Shown here in pieces: positions 18,111 to 30,700 of a stretch of 64,000 nt of DNA. Source of the DNA: Aotearoamyces nothofagi. Taxonomy: Eukaryota; Ascomycota; Leotiomycetes; Leotiales; Tympanidaceae. A program made the position numbers and the translations under genes. Each line of letters begins with the position of its first letter. Position 1 is the stretch's first letter. Under the pieces are notes generated by a model. The model saw only the letters and a program-made list of their open reading frames with translations, had not been told where the DNA came from and searched no databases. Where the stretch lies: positions 498,513 to 562,512 of the forward strand of contig JADDTR010000006.1 of assembly GCA_015345905.1 (NCBI GenBank), written 5' to 3'.

Positions 18111-21076
18111 ATGGCGGCCCATCACCCCAAGTCCTCGTCATCTAAGCGATTAGGTTTGAGCGACACATTGGTGGGCACTTCCTTCAGGATTGAGGAGGAG
18201 ATTGGCAAAGGAAGCTTTGCCACTGTCTATAGAGGCCATCACCGCGTAAGTTGATCGAGCCACCACTGACGCACCCCCATCCCGCTCTATACTTTCAACA
18301 CCCATCCCTCAACACCACAGCAGTTCGGCTTTGGCTAATTACCTATGTGTTGTAGCAATCCCGAGCAATTGTAGCCATAAAGTCTGTTAATCTTTCGAAG
18401 CTGAACAAGAAGCTCAAGGAGAATCTATATTCGGAAATCGACATCCTCAAGGGTCTTCAACATCCTCATATCGTCGCCCTTATCGATTGCAAGGAGTCCG
18501 ACACTCACATACATCTAGTAATGGAATTCTGCGAACTGGGCGACCTATCATTCTTCATTAAGAAGCGCGACAGACTCATTAGCAATCCGGCCACGGCCGA
18601 TATGGCCAGGAAATATCCAAATCCAGTGGCGGGAGGCCTCAACGAAGTCATCACTCGACATTTTCTTAAACAACTAGCCAGCGCGTTAGAGTTTCTTAGA
18701 GCTCGCAATTTTATCCACAGAGATGTTAAGCCACAGAACTTACTCCTACTGCCATCTCCCCAGTTCTTGGCAACGACACCAGACGCCCCTTTAATCATGA
18801 GTGCTAGTGAAAAGTCCCTGATCCCAAACGCAGGTATCGCATCGCTTCCTATGTTGAAGCTAGCCGACTTTGGATTCGCGAGATCACTCCCTTCGACATC
18901 TTTAGCAGAAACTCTATGTGGATCTCCTCTGTACATGGCACCCGAAATACTCCGCTACGAAAGATACGATGCCAAAGCTGATTTATGGTCTGTTGGAACT
19001 GTCCTCTTCGAGATGATGACCGGAAAGCCTCCATTCCGAGCTTCAAATCATGTGGAGTTGCTACGCAAAATCGAACAAGGTGACGATGTCATTAAATTTC
19101 CGAAAGAAAGCATCGTCAGCCCCGGCATGAAATCTCTAATCCGAGGTCTTCTGAAGCGGAACGCAGTAGAACGCATAAGCTTCGAGAATTTCTTCAATCA
19201 TGAGGTCGTCAAAGAAACCATTCCAGGCTTAGTAGGAGAAGATAGACCAAGAGAAATCCGAGCTATATCGAAGTCAGAAGACTCACAGCCGATGCACCGA
19301 CAGAGTTCAAATCGAGAAATAAGACGAGTCGTCAGTGACCGTGACGGCCGTACACTAGATACTGCTCAGTCGTCTCCCCGAGATGCATATAGAGAATCTT
19401 CTCGACGAGATCGGACGCATTCCGATGCGCAGCAAATATCTCGCCATCCTTCGGGAACTCCGCCTCGGTCCGCAATAGAGCGTATTTACAGTACTAGTAA
19501 TCTATCAGGAATATCGCGGCAAGGAAGCCAAGGGCACAGAAGGCCCGGTATACAGCCGTCATCTACAGCGCCAAATAGACAGGTGTTCCATGAAGTCCGC
19601 CATGAAGTCCGCGGCCCTTCTGGGGGCCCTGTTGATATGGTCAGAGGACAAAGCCGCGACTCGCCATCACCGGGATCGTCGTTATTGACCGAATTAAAGG
19701 ACAGAGACCGAACTAAGGCCGACCGGGTCGAGAAAGACGACAAGGCGCAGGCAGTAAAAGATGCCATGATGGAGCGCGACTATGTGGTAGTTGAAAAGGG
19801 CTTTGTTGAGATAAATGCCTTAGCGGATGAGATGGCAGCAAATCCAAAAGTGGCAGGCCAGGCTAATTCGCTCTCACCACGGTCAAATGCTTTGCCTCGA
19901 CGTAGTACCGTGCAAGGCACCCCAACATCTACCACTGGCACAGTCCCTCCGTCAACTTCTCGAGCGGTACAAATTGCTCAAGGTAAAGCGCGACCAGAAG
20001 CCTACCGCCAAGGCTCATACGAGAGACGACTAGGGCTAGGTAGCCCAAGCTCCACCACTTCTGCCATCTCTAAAGCCATACAGGGTGCCAGCCTTAGGCT
20101 TTTTGGCATTGGCTATCCCCCATTGCTTGGACGTGGCCACTCGCCTCCTCAATTATACAGCCCATTCCCTGCTTATCCAACATCACCGACAACCGCGGGC
20201 CTGTTGAAAGATGGGAAATCTGGAGGGCCGGCCGATGAAGATTCCAAAGCCGTTCACGATATTGAAGAATCCGCTACTAGATCTGATGTTGTGTACGGTT
20301 TCGCTGAAGTCAAGTACAAGCAACTTATCCCACTAGCGCCTTCCATGACTCACGGTCTTGGAGGCCCAGGGGGGAATATTCTTGGAAGCGAGTCTATTCG
20401 TGATGATGACGGATTGACCCCTGATGCGATTGTCTCTCTGTCAGAGGAAGCCCTCGTCTTATATGTAAAGGCTTTGGCTCTTCTTGCTAAATCAATGGGG
20501 ATTGCCGGAACGTGGTGGACTCGCAATCACCGTGGAGACATCGTTAGCATGGACGCTAACCACAGTGACAATCCCGTTGCTGCCACACGTATCAACAGTG
20601 CGGTGCAATGGGTCCGCAGTCGATTTAACGAGGTGCTCGAAAAGGCTGAGTTCTCCCGGTTGAAGCTCATTGAAGCACAAAAGCAACTTCCAGAAGATCA
20701 CCCAGGCCATCCAAGCAACCATACAACTACGTCAAGGTTAGCCAGCGGGTCCAGTGCTTCAGCTGATGGCGTCGTATTAAGTTCCGGGGTCACTGCTGAG
20801 AAACTTATGTACGATCGAGCATTGGAAATGAGTAGGTCTGCTGCTATCAACGAAATCGCAAACGAAGATCTTCCTGGCTGTGAGATCTCCTACGTTACCG
20901 CAATCAGAATGCTGGAGGCTGTTCTCGAAAATGATGATGAGGTGCCGAGGAGAAAGACGGCCAATCCAACAGAGGACAAGGATAAGGACAAGGACGTCAA
21001 GACAGACGAAGCTGCAGTCAATGGCATCAACATTGACGACAGACAGGCTGTGCAGAAAGGTATTTCAAACAAATAA
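18111..21076 (+). CDS. ATG1: Autophagy-initiating Ser/Thr protein kinase Atg1
   Basis: Two exons, 18111-18245 and 18356-21076, joined in phase 0, encode 951 aa, the usual length for filamentous fungi. The kinase domain spans about residues 23-325: Gly-rich loop [11 protein letters not shown], catalytic Lys54 in [19 protein letters not shown] with Asp168, DFGFAR with Asp216, and [10 protein letters not shown] in the activation and P+1 region. The HRD-DFG spacer carries the insertion seen in Atg1/ULK kinases. A long Ser/Arg-rich disordered linker follows, and the C-terminal third (from about residue 560) contains the conserved domain with [20 protein letters not shown], which in yeast binds Atg13 and membranes. 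Atg1 starts autophagosome formation under starvation and in the Cvt pathway. A CT-rich leader precedes the ATG. The atg2 gene is about 24.5 kb away in the same window. Confidence 0.97.
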
Positions 21077-22316
21077 GGCAACTAAATGTATGTGCTAATA
21101 TAGTTTAGTTGTTGCGATGATTCGTAGCCGCCTTCTCACCTTGCGCAAGAAGATCGTCATTATTGCAAGACATCAGTCTCAACCTCAGCTTAGTTCTCGA
21201 CCTTCCAGCAACCACAGTGGTGGTGCAACACCGACTATAGGTAGCACTCCACCAAAATAAAATAGGAAAACGCCTCTATTATTAGGCTTCCCGTTTAAAT
21301 GCCCTTTTACGAATTTGATAACGACATTACTGTGCAGCGGCTGGACTTCGCATCAGACTTGATCAATGGAACCAGTCCAACATCCATGGCGTTTAGTGTA
21401 TTTGTTTTCCTATTCTGTATTTCAATTTTTTCCCTCATTTGTTACAGCGTGGCGTTAGTACCCCGTTATTCACGGCCTGGTGTCTGCGGATTGGTTCAGG
21501 TCGACGTGGGACTGGAATAGGACAGGTCCCTAGCCGTCGACGGTTTCGATAGGATGCATGGCCCGCAGGTAGACTTTTATCTTGATTCTATTCTCTACAT
21601 GTATGTATTGTGCGACGGCGTCTGGACAGGACAGGGCAACCATGAGTGCGATGTAAATACTCTGATTCTTCCCTGGAAAGATATATCTATTTTGATGTGT
21701 GCATGTTCGTCGGTGGTCTGGGCTGGGAACTGAGCTTGCGAGCTATAGTATGGTATGGTATAGCTACCTAGTTATTTGGGCTAGTGCCTAGATTTGAGGA
21801 ATCTGGACATTACATTGTGGATAGGAAAATGCCATCTATTCTTCCATTTTATGATTTTGTGTTTGGATGATTGCATTGCTGACACCATCTGAGAGTTGAT
21901 GAATGGGTGGCTAAAGTGGCGATTCAACAGCATGTAGACTACGTGGGATTCGGGAGATCGATCTCTAAACTTGGGAGGGGTTCTGAAAACAAATCTACTG
22001 TGAGGTGAGACATGGCCTAGATAGCGCACTCGCATGGTCATCACCGGCAATACGCCATAGGGAAGTACAAGTCACGGAAGCATATCGGAAAGAGCAGGGA
22101 CTGAAGTTTTTTATGAATCGGTCTCTTTTTCAATGAAGGAACTGTACTGGTGCCATAAGAGCTCTACTGCAGGGAAGACAGAGCCGGGCTCAGCCGTCCT
22201 CGAGACGTTAGAATATTCCTCAACTGGTTGCCGAAGTGATCTGCGGGCAGCGGAGACCATCGATGCTGGATCCTCGCGCCCTGGATGGTGGGCTACGTCG
22301 AGGCGTCAGGATCTCC
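21077..22316. other. Convergent intergenic region after ATG1
   Basis: About 1.2 kb between the ATG1 stop and the stop of the minus-strand gene at 22317. It is AT-rich with short GGTATGGTATAG-like repeats near 21,750. The longest open frames are under 95 codons and have no protein-like features. It probably holds two 3' UTRs and spacer. Confidence 0.55.
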
Positions 22317-24028
22317 TCAAGTGGTCTTGGGGTGATCTGCGGCAGCGGAGGCCTTCAGGACCGGCTCCTCGCTCTTTGGCAGCTTGAAGCCGATGAAAGG
22401 GTAGCGGAGGAGGACCACGGCCTTGGATTGTACCTGTATCTTGGAGCCCGTGCCGTCGGTGTCGCATTTGATGCCGAACATGGTGGTGACCAGGATTCTC
22501 TGCTTCTTCTTGACTGCCATGGGCATGTTCTTCTCCTCGTAGCGGTGCCACAGCAGGTCCAGCTGGTGCTTGCGGGGATCGAAGAGCTCGTTGGTGAAGG
22601 CCCAGATGTATCCGAATTTCCCGACCATGACCCTCATGCGAGCTACCATGGTGACCATGTCCTGCACGAAGGAATTGAGAAGCATCCTCAACTGCTCGTC
22701 CGCCGGTCTGATGATGGACGTCAACGGATTCAGGGCGCAGGCAATGCGGCTGGCTATCTCTTTAGCTTGATCTTCTAGCCAGAGGACGTGGCCTGGATCT
22801 TCCAGCTCTCGGAGACGGGTTTCCTGCAGAACGAGATCGGTGCCATCAGAGAGATCTAGAAGGGAACTGTAAGCAACTAGTAGGCGTGATTGCGGGCTCG
22901 ATACCACTTACATGATTCCCCAGTCTGTCCAATCACCTGCTGGCCAATAAACGGCATCTCTCCAGGCAGCTGTAGTGGGCACATCTTGGTGAGCACCAAA
23001 GCATGGCACGCAACTGAGAGAGCCACGTAGTTGATGTTCATGGTATGCTCATCCAACACATCCCTGATCAAGCTGCTTGGCTTGATGTCGAACAGGGTTC
23101 GAACTATCTCGACAATGGGTGGATTGGGTGGTTCGAATGAACAGAGCTTCTCTCGGGCGGTTTCGGGCATGAACAGAAGTGGCACGGTCTTCTCTCTATT
23201 CTCGATCTGGCCTCGAATGTTTGTCTGGAAGCCACGAAGAGTTTCGTCATACTCTGCGATCTTCTCACCAATTTGCTTGCATGTGAGCTGGACGTAATTG
23301 GCAGGTATCTTCTCAAACTCTTTCTTTGGGTTGAGGGTAGACATCGTGAGCTCCTGGGATTCGACTTTGAGTAGGCTTGTGTCGTTTCCTGAGATCATCT
23401 GCTGACTGTCTGTTGTGTCTAGCATGTCCTGATCCATCGGTGTAGGCCAGGCATTGGCCGCCTGTTTTATATTCTCCTCGGAACATCCTCGGCAGAAGAA
23501 ACGACCGCCAAATGCTTTGTTTGCTTCCTCAAGGCCGGCTGGGAGACAACACTTATGAAAAAATGATCCGTTTGGGCAAGAGTCATTGCTGCATACCAAC
23601 CACCAAAACTTCTGTCTACTGGGTATTGAGTTTTTTGCTGCCAGGGCAGAACACTGTCCTTGACCGTTCAGGAGACAGGGACATTTGTGAGATTTGCATA
23701 GGCGGCAGGTAGAACCTCCACCAACACGCCTATTGTGTGTAGCCTTTGATATCTTTGCATTTGTCAGATGTTTAGACTTTGATGAACTGCGGGTTGCCCT
23801 CTGGCGTTTAGGGAGGTTATATGGAGGATCTTCGATAGATGTCGCTGTAAGCGAATCCACTGACTCCTCTGGGTTATTCCCTCCATCTTCTGTCAGGCTG
23901 ACCTGCTCTGTGGAAGGTTCCTGTTTCACTGGAGGCTGTATATTCCCACTGAAACCCTCATTGGAAGGAACTGGGATCCCTGACAGCGCTGCAAGTATGG
24001 GGTCTAATGGAAAGCCTGGATAGTCCAT
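22317..24028 (-). CDS. Unrecognised protein with PHD-like Cys/His cluster
   Basis: Two exons on the minus strand, 24028-22912 and 22855-22317, are joined in phase 1 to give 551 aa. I do not recognise the family. Residues 108-182 hold a Cys-rich module: Cys108-x2-Cys111, more Cys at 116, 118 and 126, then Cys146-x4-Cys151, His158, Cys160/161, and Cys179-x2-Cys182. The outline C-x2-C, C-x4-C, H-x2-C, C-x2-C is that of a PHD finger (C4HC3) with an enlarged first loop. A basic stretch with KRQRATR (about residues 74-80) could be a nuclear signal, and VKQEP (34-38) fits a sumoylation consensus. The C-terminal half is predicted helical and has no obvious motif. A chromatin or nuclear role is inference only. 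The acceptor was chosen because it is the only one that keeps frame. Confidence 0.75.
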
Positions 24029-26600
24029 CTCTTTGGATCTGTGTTAGACGGGTATCAGTATCATATATGAAGAAGCAGGAGAGCACGCTGACAAATACTA
24101 ACTTGAAATGAAGAGACTATGGGCTTTGGGAGTTGGTGTTCATTGCAACTGGTTGCCCAGTATATTGACGTGTGAACAACAGAGATCGTGGGCTTCACAA
24201 CGTGTGCAAGACGTTTTACTAGCCCGCATATCGCAAGGTCTTCGTGAGCAAGCAACACAACGACTAGCTGCAAGGGAGTTGCGGGCGATTCTAGACGATG
24301 CAAGAACCCACTCTTGTTTGGACAAGCAAATCTGGATATTGGGTGACTCTTAACATCTTGTATTATTCTACAGTTTTTCATATATTGAAGAAAGTATCAG
24401 TACTAATGCACTTCGAAGGAACAAATGATAGACAGCAACCATCGGGTTGATATTGAAGAGAATCCTCGCCGGTGATTCTATTACTGTAACGAATCCGTGG
24501 AATTCGTGGACACTGTTGTTATAAGTTTAGCAGATCTTGAAGATGTTTCTCATAAAGTCTGGAAGCATTAGCATCTGGAAGATAACCTTACTCCTAATAG
24601 GTCCTCATCTCTATACAATAGAAAGCACTGATGTAGGAGCTGTTATTTGTTGTCAAATATTTGCATATCTGAGCACAATTTCTCTTGATACATTCTCCTC
24701 CAGGTTCTTTGGGCTATTATACATTATGATTTCCTTTGGCCAAACTTGATGCTGCTCGTCTTGTATGAAATACAACATTTTTCATCTTGTACCTTCCTCA
24801 TGTTGAGCAGTGTTCAAGTCAGTTAACTTGCCTAACTATTATCCTAAAACAAAATGTACTTGACATAGACCACTGTATTATTGGGGCTCTTCCAATGAGA
24901 TAAATCACACTGACAAGATCTTCTTGCAGTGGCTAAACCGAGACTCTTGCAGCCGAAAAATGCCGATTAGTAAGGTGGACTTGTCTATGTTTATATGGCT
25001 TCGCATGGGCGTCTTAGTGTATCGAGTATAAATCAGTACTGCCACCGGTAAGAGACCAAGCATGGGTCTCATCACCATCGATCAGCCTATGTATCCTTTG
25101 TGCTGAATCCCCGTACCCCAAGCAGACGTGCACACCTCTTTCTTGTGCCACCTGTTTCGTAGCAGAAGAAGAGGGATGAGAGAGATGAATACTCGGGAGA
25201 TATTAGCAAGAGAGGGTGGACCATTCGTCCTTCTTAGCTCAAGTGACTCGTGGATTAAGTGAACACGCCAGCTGTGCTGTGAAAGAAAGGGCATTGAAGT
25301 TCATCGCCAATGAATCGTGCCTCGCCGTCACCGCCACTGTTCTAGGGGACGCCTTGGTTGTTGTCCGCTCCAGCAATTACTCCGGTACGCCAGCAGAGCT
25401 CGAAGGGCATTATGTAATCCAATCACGTGGCTTCCTCGACGTCGCCGACTTCATCCTACCCGCACCGGCCACCGGTCGGTTGTCTCATGACTGGGCATCA
25501 ATGTCTACTGTATGAAACTGTATGGACTCACCTCCGTTTGCATAGATACATTGCCCGGCGGTAGTGCGAAATTGCCTGCTACAGCCCATCGCCCACAGCG
25601 CAAATCCAGGATGTTCGGCGTGGCAGGCTGGCAGCAGGGCATGAAGAGTTGGGCTCGCGCTCCACTACGGCATTTGTGCCCAATCCTGCCACAACTTGCG
25701 TGTCCGTCACCGCCATGGGCCGTAGGGATGTCGGATAGATGCCAGACAAGGTCATGCCTCGTTGCCCCTGCATCAGAACTCCTCCAAAAGGATTCTACAG
25801 CGCTTCTCACGCTTACACGTTGAGCTGCAAGTTCCGTCCCGAGTCGTCCGCATCCAGCCGTTGCAGACTGCACTGTCAAGTCCGTCGACGCCTGTCATAC
25901 AAAACCGCCCGCCCAACGGTGCCCGACGCGCCAGACAACAACAAGTCGGGCTTGTCGCAGAACATGGCTTGCTAGGGCATGGTATGGTAGGCTCTGTCGG
26001 GCTTGTGTGCTCCGCAAAGTTTGCGTCTACAATCGCTGAGATCACTGACAGGTCCGTCATTTACGATTGACGATCAACAGCATCAAACAAGGTGGTTCCA
26101 TGACAGAGGCACGACAGATCACTCCCGATACTGTTTCTTCCGCCTTGCCCAAGTGGCATGCCTGGAATGAGCATTAGAAAGGGCTAGGTCCAGCACAGCT
26201 AATATTTATCGAGCCTCGTTATTAGGCCCCCGGAAAAGGCCCAATTTTTAACAATCAGATCCACAGCACTTTGGCACCTTACGATTGTCGTTGTATTTAA
26301 TTCTTTGACACTCCTCCTCTCCTGAACAATAACTTTGGAGTTTGTTCCCTTCATCAGTCGCAAAGTGCGTTGCTTTTATTCAAGCTACTCATCGCGGGTC
26401 AGCTGGTGTCCGTTCACCGCCTTGTCCCTTATCCGGAAATCATCACATCCTTCGTAGCTCCCATTGGACTGACCCAGGAACCGAGGGTCGTGACGCATTA
26501 TCAAATACACCCAGCCGGGTAGAGAGGATTATTTTGGAAGTACCAGGATTGCCCATTTCTCTATCTCAGTTCTCTCTTTTGGAGTATCTCTTTCGCTATG
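24029..26600. other. AT-rich spacer with a GC-richer island, no supported gene
   Basis: About 2.6 kb. The part from 24,360 to 25,200 is AT-rich with no open frames of note. The part from about 25,300 to 26,060 is GC-richer and has several overlapping frames of 80-125 codons on both strands, none protein-like. This could be a decayed gene or old mobile sequence, but no family is recognisable. One short Cys-rich frame at 24140-24325 is listed separately. Confidence 0.5.
24140..24325 (-). CDS. Short Cys-rich frame resembling a Zn2Cys6 cluster (doubtful)
   Basis: A 61-codon frame contains CVACSRRPC followed by SCTRCEAHDLCC. The order Cys-x2-Cys, Cys, Cys-x2-Cys, Cys with basic residues between resembles the fungal Zn2Cys6 binuclear cluster. 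The spacing between the second and third Cys is four instead of the usual six. No upstream or downstream exon could be attached with confidence. It may be the remains of a transcription-factor gene, or chance. Confidence 0.2.
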   Translation of the reverse strand: MSKQEWVLASSRIARNSLAASRCVACSRRPCDMRASKTSCTRCEAHDLCCSHVNILGNQLQ

Positions 26601-27733
26601 ATGGCGTCTGTGAGAAATGTTCAACCGGAGTATATGGGATATGGTCGAGGTATCCCAAATGGATCTCCCGAGGCCCTAAGGAGGTATGGAAATATCCGTG
26701 GATTCTTGCCGACTGTTAGTTGCTGACCAAGTTAAAGCGCTGGATATGGAGATGACAGGCGCCCTTCTGGGGCCCCCTATTATTCTCCAACGAGGTAAAT
26801 TATTGTCAAGACCCCGAGAATCCTATTCGTATCACTAAACCATCTTGAAGCATCACATACGTTCCCGACTCTGTAACTTCAGGGTACAGCTCTTCCATTC
26901 CGGCACCAAGTGGTCCACTAGTCCGATCAGAGCCTATATATACTCCCTCAGGATACAAAGGAGAACCAGTCTCTGTCACATATGGAAATGCCAACCTTGG
27001 CTACGGATCCTATAGTAATCAAGCATCACTCCCAAGGGAACCCGTTGGAAGGAGATCTCCAGACGAATACTCCATGGGTGATTACGCTCCTTCTCCAAGC
27101 ACATCTGATACTGCACTGGATACATCTGGTCGTTCCAATGGCTCAAGCAATATGGAGAGATCCCATCCCCAAAGACGCCCTCAAAACCGAGATGAATTCG
27201 ATGGGCCACATCAGCTGCTGCCACGGCCACCGCCAGAGTACATTGCCGAGCAGGAGAGAGATCTTCCACATCTGCCAACCAACTTGATCGTCCAAGAACA
27301 GGACATCGTCCTAACGCGAGTTAATGATCGCCTATCCAGGTGCGCGTTTGACTTCGTTGCGAAATACGAATTCCCTATTCCCATCGATTCCAAGATGAGA
27401 CCTGTTGAAAGGCCAGAAGACCGGGAGTGGACAGAGTGGGTCTTCCTTCTAAAGCGTCTTGCTACCAAGCGACGTATACCCGCCCGGGTTCTCTACAATG
27501 GTCAGATCAAGCAACTTGTCACCATCCTTGAAAATTCTCTTGAGATGCGGCATGCTGCAAGGAACCAGTCCAGACCACTCAAAGATGACAGAAACATTCT
27601 ACAATTGATCTCAGCTGGCATCCAAGTTGCCAAGATTCTCAAGGATGCCCCAGCCATGGATTATTTGGACCGCCTATACGTTAACACCGAAAAGCAGATT
27701 CAAGAAAGAAGCCTTGGCCGCTACCGCTCATGA
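26601..27733 (+). CDS. Unrecognised fungal protein, disordered N-terminus and helical C-terminus
   Basis: Two predicted exons, 26601-26683 and 26851-27733, are joined in phase 2 to give 321 aa. The first encodes a Gly/Tyr-rich start (MGYGRGIPNGSPEALR). The intron of 167 nt has CACTAAAC as a good branch point 10 nt before the acceptor. Residues to about 150 are Ser/Pro/Tyr/Gly-rich and look disordered. From about residue 160 the chain becomes compact and charged, with LTRVNDRLSRCAFDFVAKYEF-type helices, WTEWVFLLKRLATK, a run of Leu/Ile-rich helices, and an Arg-rich end. I know of no named family. An RNA- or chromatin-associated scaffold would fit the composition, but that is speculation. The second exon and stop are secure. 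The first exon is less so. Confidence 0.65.
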
Positions 27734-30700
27734 TGTTGCTTGATCGATTTCGCTTCCATCCTCTTCCATTTTTGGTTAACGTTCAGAAGGTAGTATGAGC
27801 TATCCAAGCCAATAGTCCCCTGCGAACTTCTGAGCGTTTAACGAACAGCGCTGTATTCTCAGCATTTTTCAAATTCAATGCTCTAGCACCTTTGCTATGG
27901 ATATCATTTTTGGAAGCCAGTCCTGGCTTGGAGCCTCCTAGATACTCTCCGGAAAGACGTAAGGATTGGTCCACGTGATCGAGTCGTGATACAGATAGCC
28001 GTATTTTGTTGTCTGTAGTGCAAGACCTGAGCCCTCAGTTAACCTTGCACATCACGTTAATCGTGATTTTGTTACGAATTCATGGCATTTGTGAGTGGTG
28101 ACGGGGCAGATCACTTCCTCATTCACTGATCGAAGCATTTGGGTTGGCGGCTTGGGTTCTTTTGGGCCAACATGGTATTGGGCGTTTTTCGGTGTCGAAA
28201 GAAAGCCTGTCCTGTTGTCAAAATCACCGATGTAACGTCCATCTACAATAATGAATCAAACACTATGAACCTATTACCAGGTATCCACTTCCCTGAGCAC
28301 TGCTTACTCTACCTTATGCAAGTGGCTAGGAAACATCAAACCCGCGCCATTTTCGTGAGGACGTGTCTCCCATCGGTATGGCAAACCAGAGGAATAAAGG
28401 TATCATTGCTCGCCCCGGCCTACACGCCTAATTGATTTAGCCTTCGGTATCTCTGCCCGACTAATTGAAGTTTTTCAGCCTTGGGAATATTAGTAAATGA
28501 GACGGCAGCCGTGGTAAATAGTGGTGATAAGACAGATGCTTTCTGCTGTATCACGACCCCATTTACTGTTCATTTTTCACCGCCATAATTTACCCTGCTT
28601 CTCTACCAGTGAGGCATTGTTTAGTGCTTGGACGACGACAGATGCTATCGGAACGGTGAATCGGCGCAGATTAGCTGGCCTTGTATGAGGGATCGATCTG
28701 TCAAGCTCAAATGTTAGCCCACAGATATAATTATTCTCGGGGACTCCGTGGCTCTGAACATTCGAGAGACGGACAGTTCCAAGCTCAAATAAACGCTATA
28801 ATGTTTCACGAGGTGATTCTAATGGATCCTGTGAAAGTGACAACTCCCAAGCATGGCAACGGACGTCCTGTCGCAGGAAACTATAGATGTCAGTGTTACC
28901 GGCTACTTCCAAGAGACGAAATATGCCTCTAGAACATACATTCAGTCCTCTGCTTTCGTATCTACAAAATACAGCCATCCCCGGGGATCAACATGCAAGG
29001 TCTCTCTATATCTGTTCATTATCTGGCAGCAAAATCGAAGACCTCGTCCTCACTTTAGCTTCAACGACCATGACCCGAAGGTACTCGAATAGAACTCGAA
29101 CTCCAACTGCGCTTCCCATGCTACTTGAGTGGGAGTCGAATGATAGAAGGATGATTGGACATTCTTGGGCACAATAAAGACGATTAGATGAACTCGGAAT
29201 ATTAAGGCGTGTTATCAGAACATATAGGCAATTAGAGCTTTTGTCATAGCCATAACCAATTGCGGGATACCTGTCTGTCAAGAGGAAGCTTGATTCGACA
29301 AGAACGGCAAAGGAGCGGCCTATATCTAAAGACAGGATTTTCCAACTTTACCAGGATGCCTCATAGAATGTAATCGGGCTTGATAAAAGGTAGGAAGATA
29401 AGTGAACTCTCGATAAATGAATCTTCCAATAGGAGATCCTTCGATTCAAGTTGGCCGTTGCAAATTGAGACAAAGAAGAACACACATAAGATGAGGAAGC
29501 TCAAAGCCTGCCAGGCTCGTCGAAACATATTCTATATCCTTAATCAGTACTGCCTGACAGAAAGGGTGCGTGAAGTCATATCTAGTCCTAAGCCATGCTA
29601 ATAATATCGGGTGGTATTTGCTTACCATGAAAGCTTTGAAGATATATATACAGTGCAATATTTCATGAATAAGGCTGTCACCTTTACTAATAACTCGACG
29701 ACTAGAGCTGTAAATATTCTCGGATTTGTACAGGTGCCAGCAACGTTCCTCTCATCAAGAGTTCCAAATGGGCAAATCAACTGACATGCAGTCTTCACTG
29801 ATATCTGATAAAGTAGGTACTTGAAGGTTTTGGAAAGAACATCAATTATAGCTGAAATTAGCCTCCATCCTTGTATACTGTCTGTACCCATACTTTATTC
29901 ATACGTGGAGGTTATTCAGATTGCTGCTAACACTTTTGTGATCAATGGTGCCTGTATAAGAGGGAAGAGATATTAACACTACCCATAGAATCCGAAATGG
30001 CGGTCTGAAAGTCTGCGGGGCCTTAGAAGATCTCCCATTGCACGGTATACCAAATTCTTCCATGAATTCTAGCACACGTATGAACGACAAGCCGGTCATT
30101 GAGGAAAGGGTTAACGGGAGCACCATAGTAAGGACGCATAGACTGACATCATCAACAGCCGTCGATTGATGGGGGATCAGGTACCATGTTTACATATCAC
30201 ATCAGTTGGCGCAGCTATAAGTGCAATAGAATCTATTGGTGGAGTCCTATTTGGTGACGTTAAGCCCTCTTAACACTCGTCACATAAGGTGACTATGTAA
30301 TACCGGATATGTTTGTCCTGATTAGTCCTCCTGGTGCACTTAGATCAGCACCAGCAGGGTGGATGGGACCAGCTGTCTAGGCTTTGGGGTTTGTATTCCA
30401 CGAACGATATTTAAATAAGTGACGCTCCAGTCCATTAAAGGGCACAGGAGGTAGGCAATATGTGGTTATGTCGGTATAGGGAATGACAATGAAACGATGC
30501 ATCAAGCATCCCGCCGTCGAGCAGTGGTGACTTACGCTTGCAAGCCCTATTAGGGACACAGATCCAGTTACATTAGATCGAGGACGCAGTCCAGTGACAC
30601 TCTGATATTGGAGATCAGCTCACAGAGAGCCCAGATGTGTGCCGGCTTCGCGATGAAGCTCGACAATGCTGAAATCCTTGATAGTTCAGTAGAATACCAA

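Noticed and set aside
25300-26060. GC-richer island suspected to be a decayed mobile element
   Set aside because: No transposase, integrase or reverse-transcriptase motif, no terminal repeats and no target duplication were found, so no element is called.
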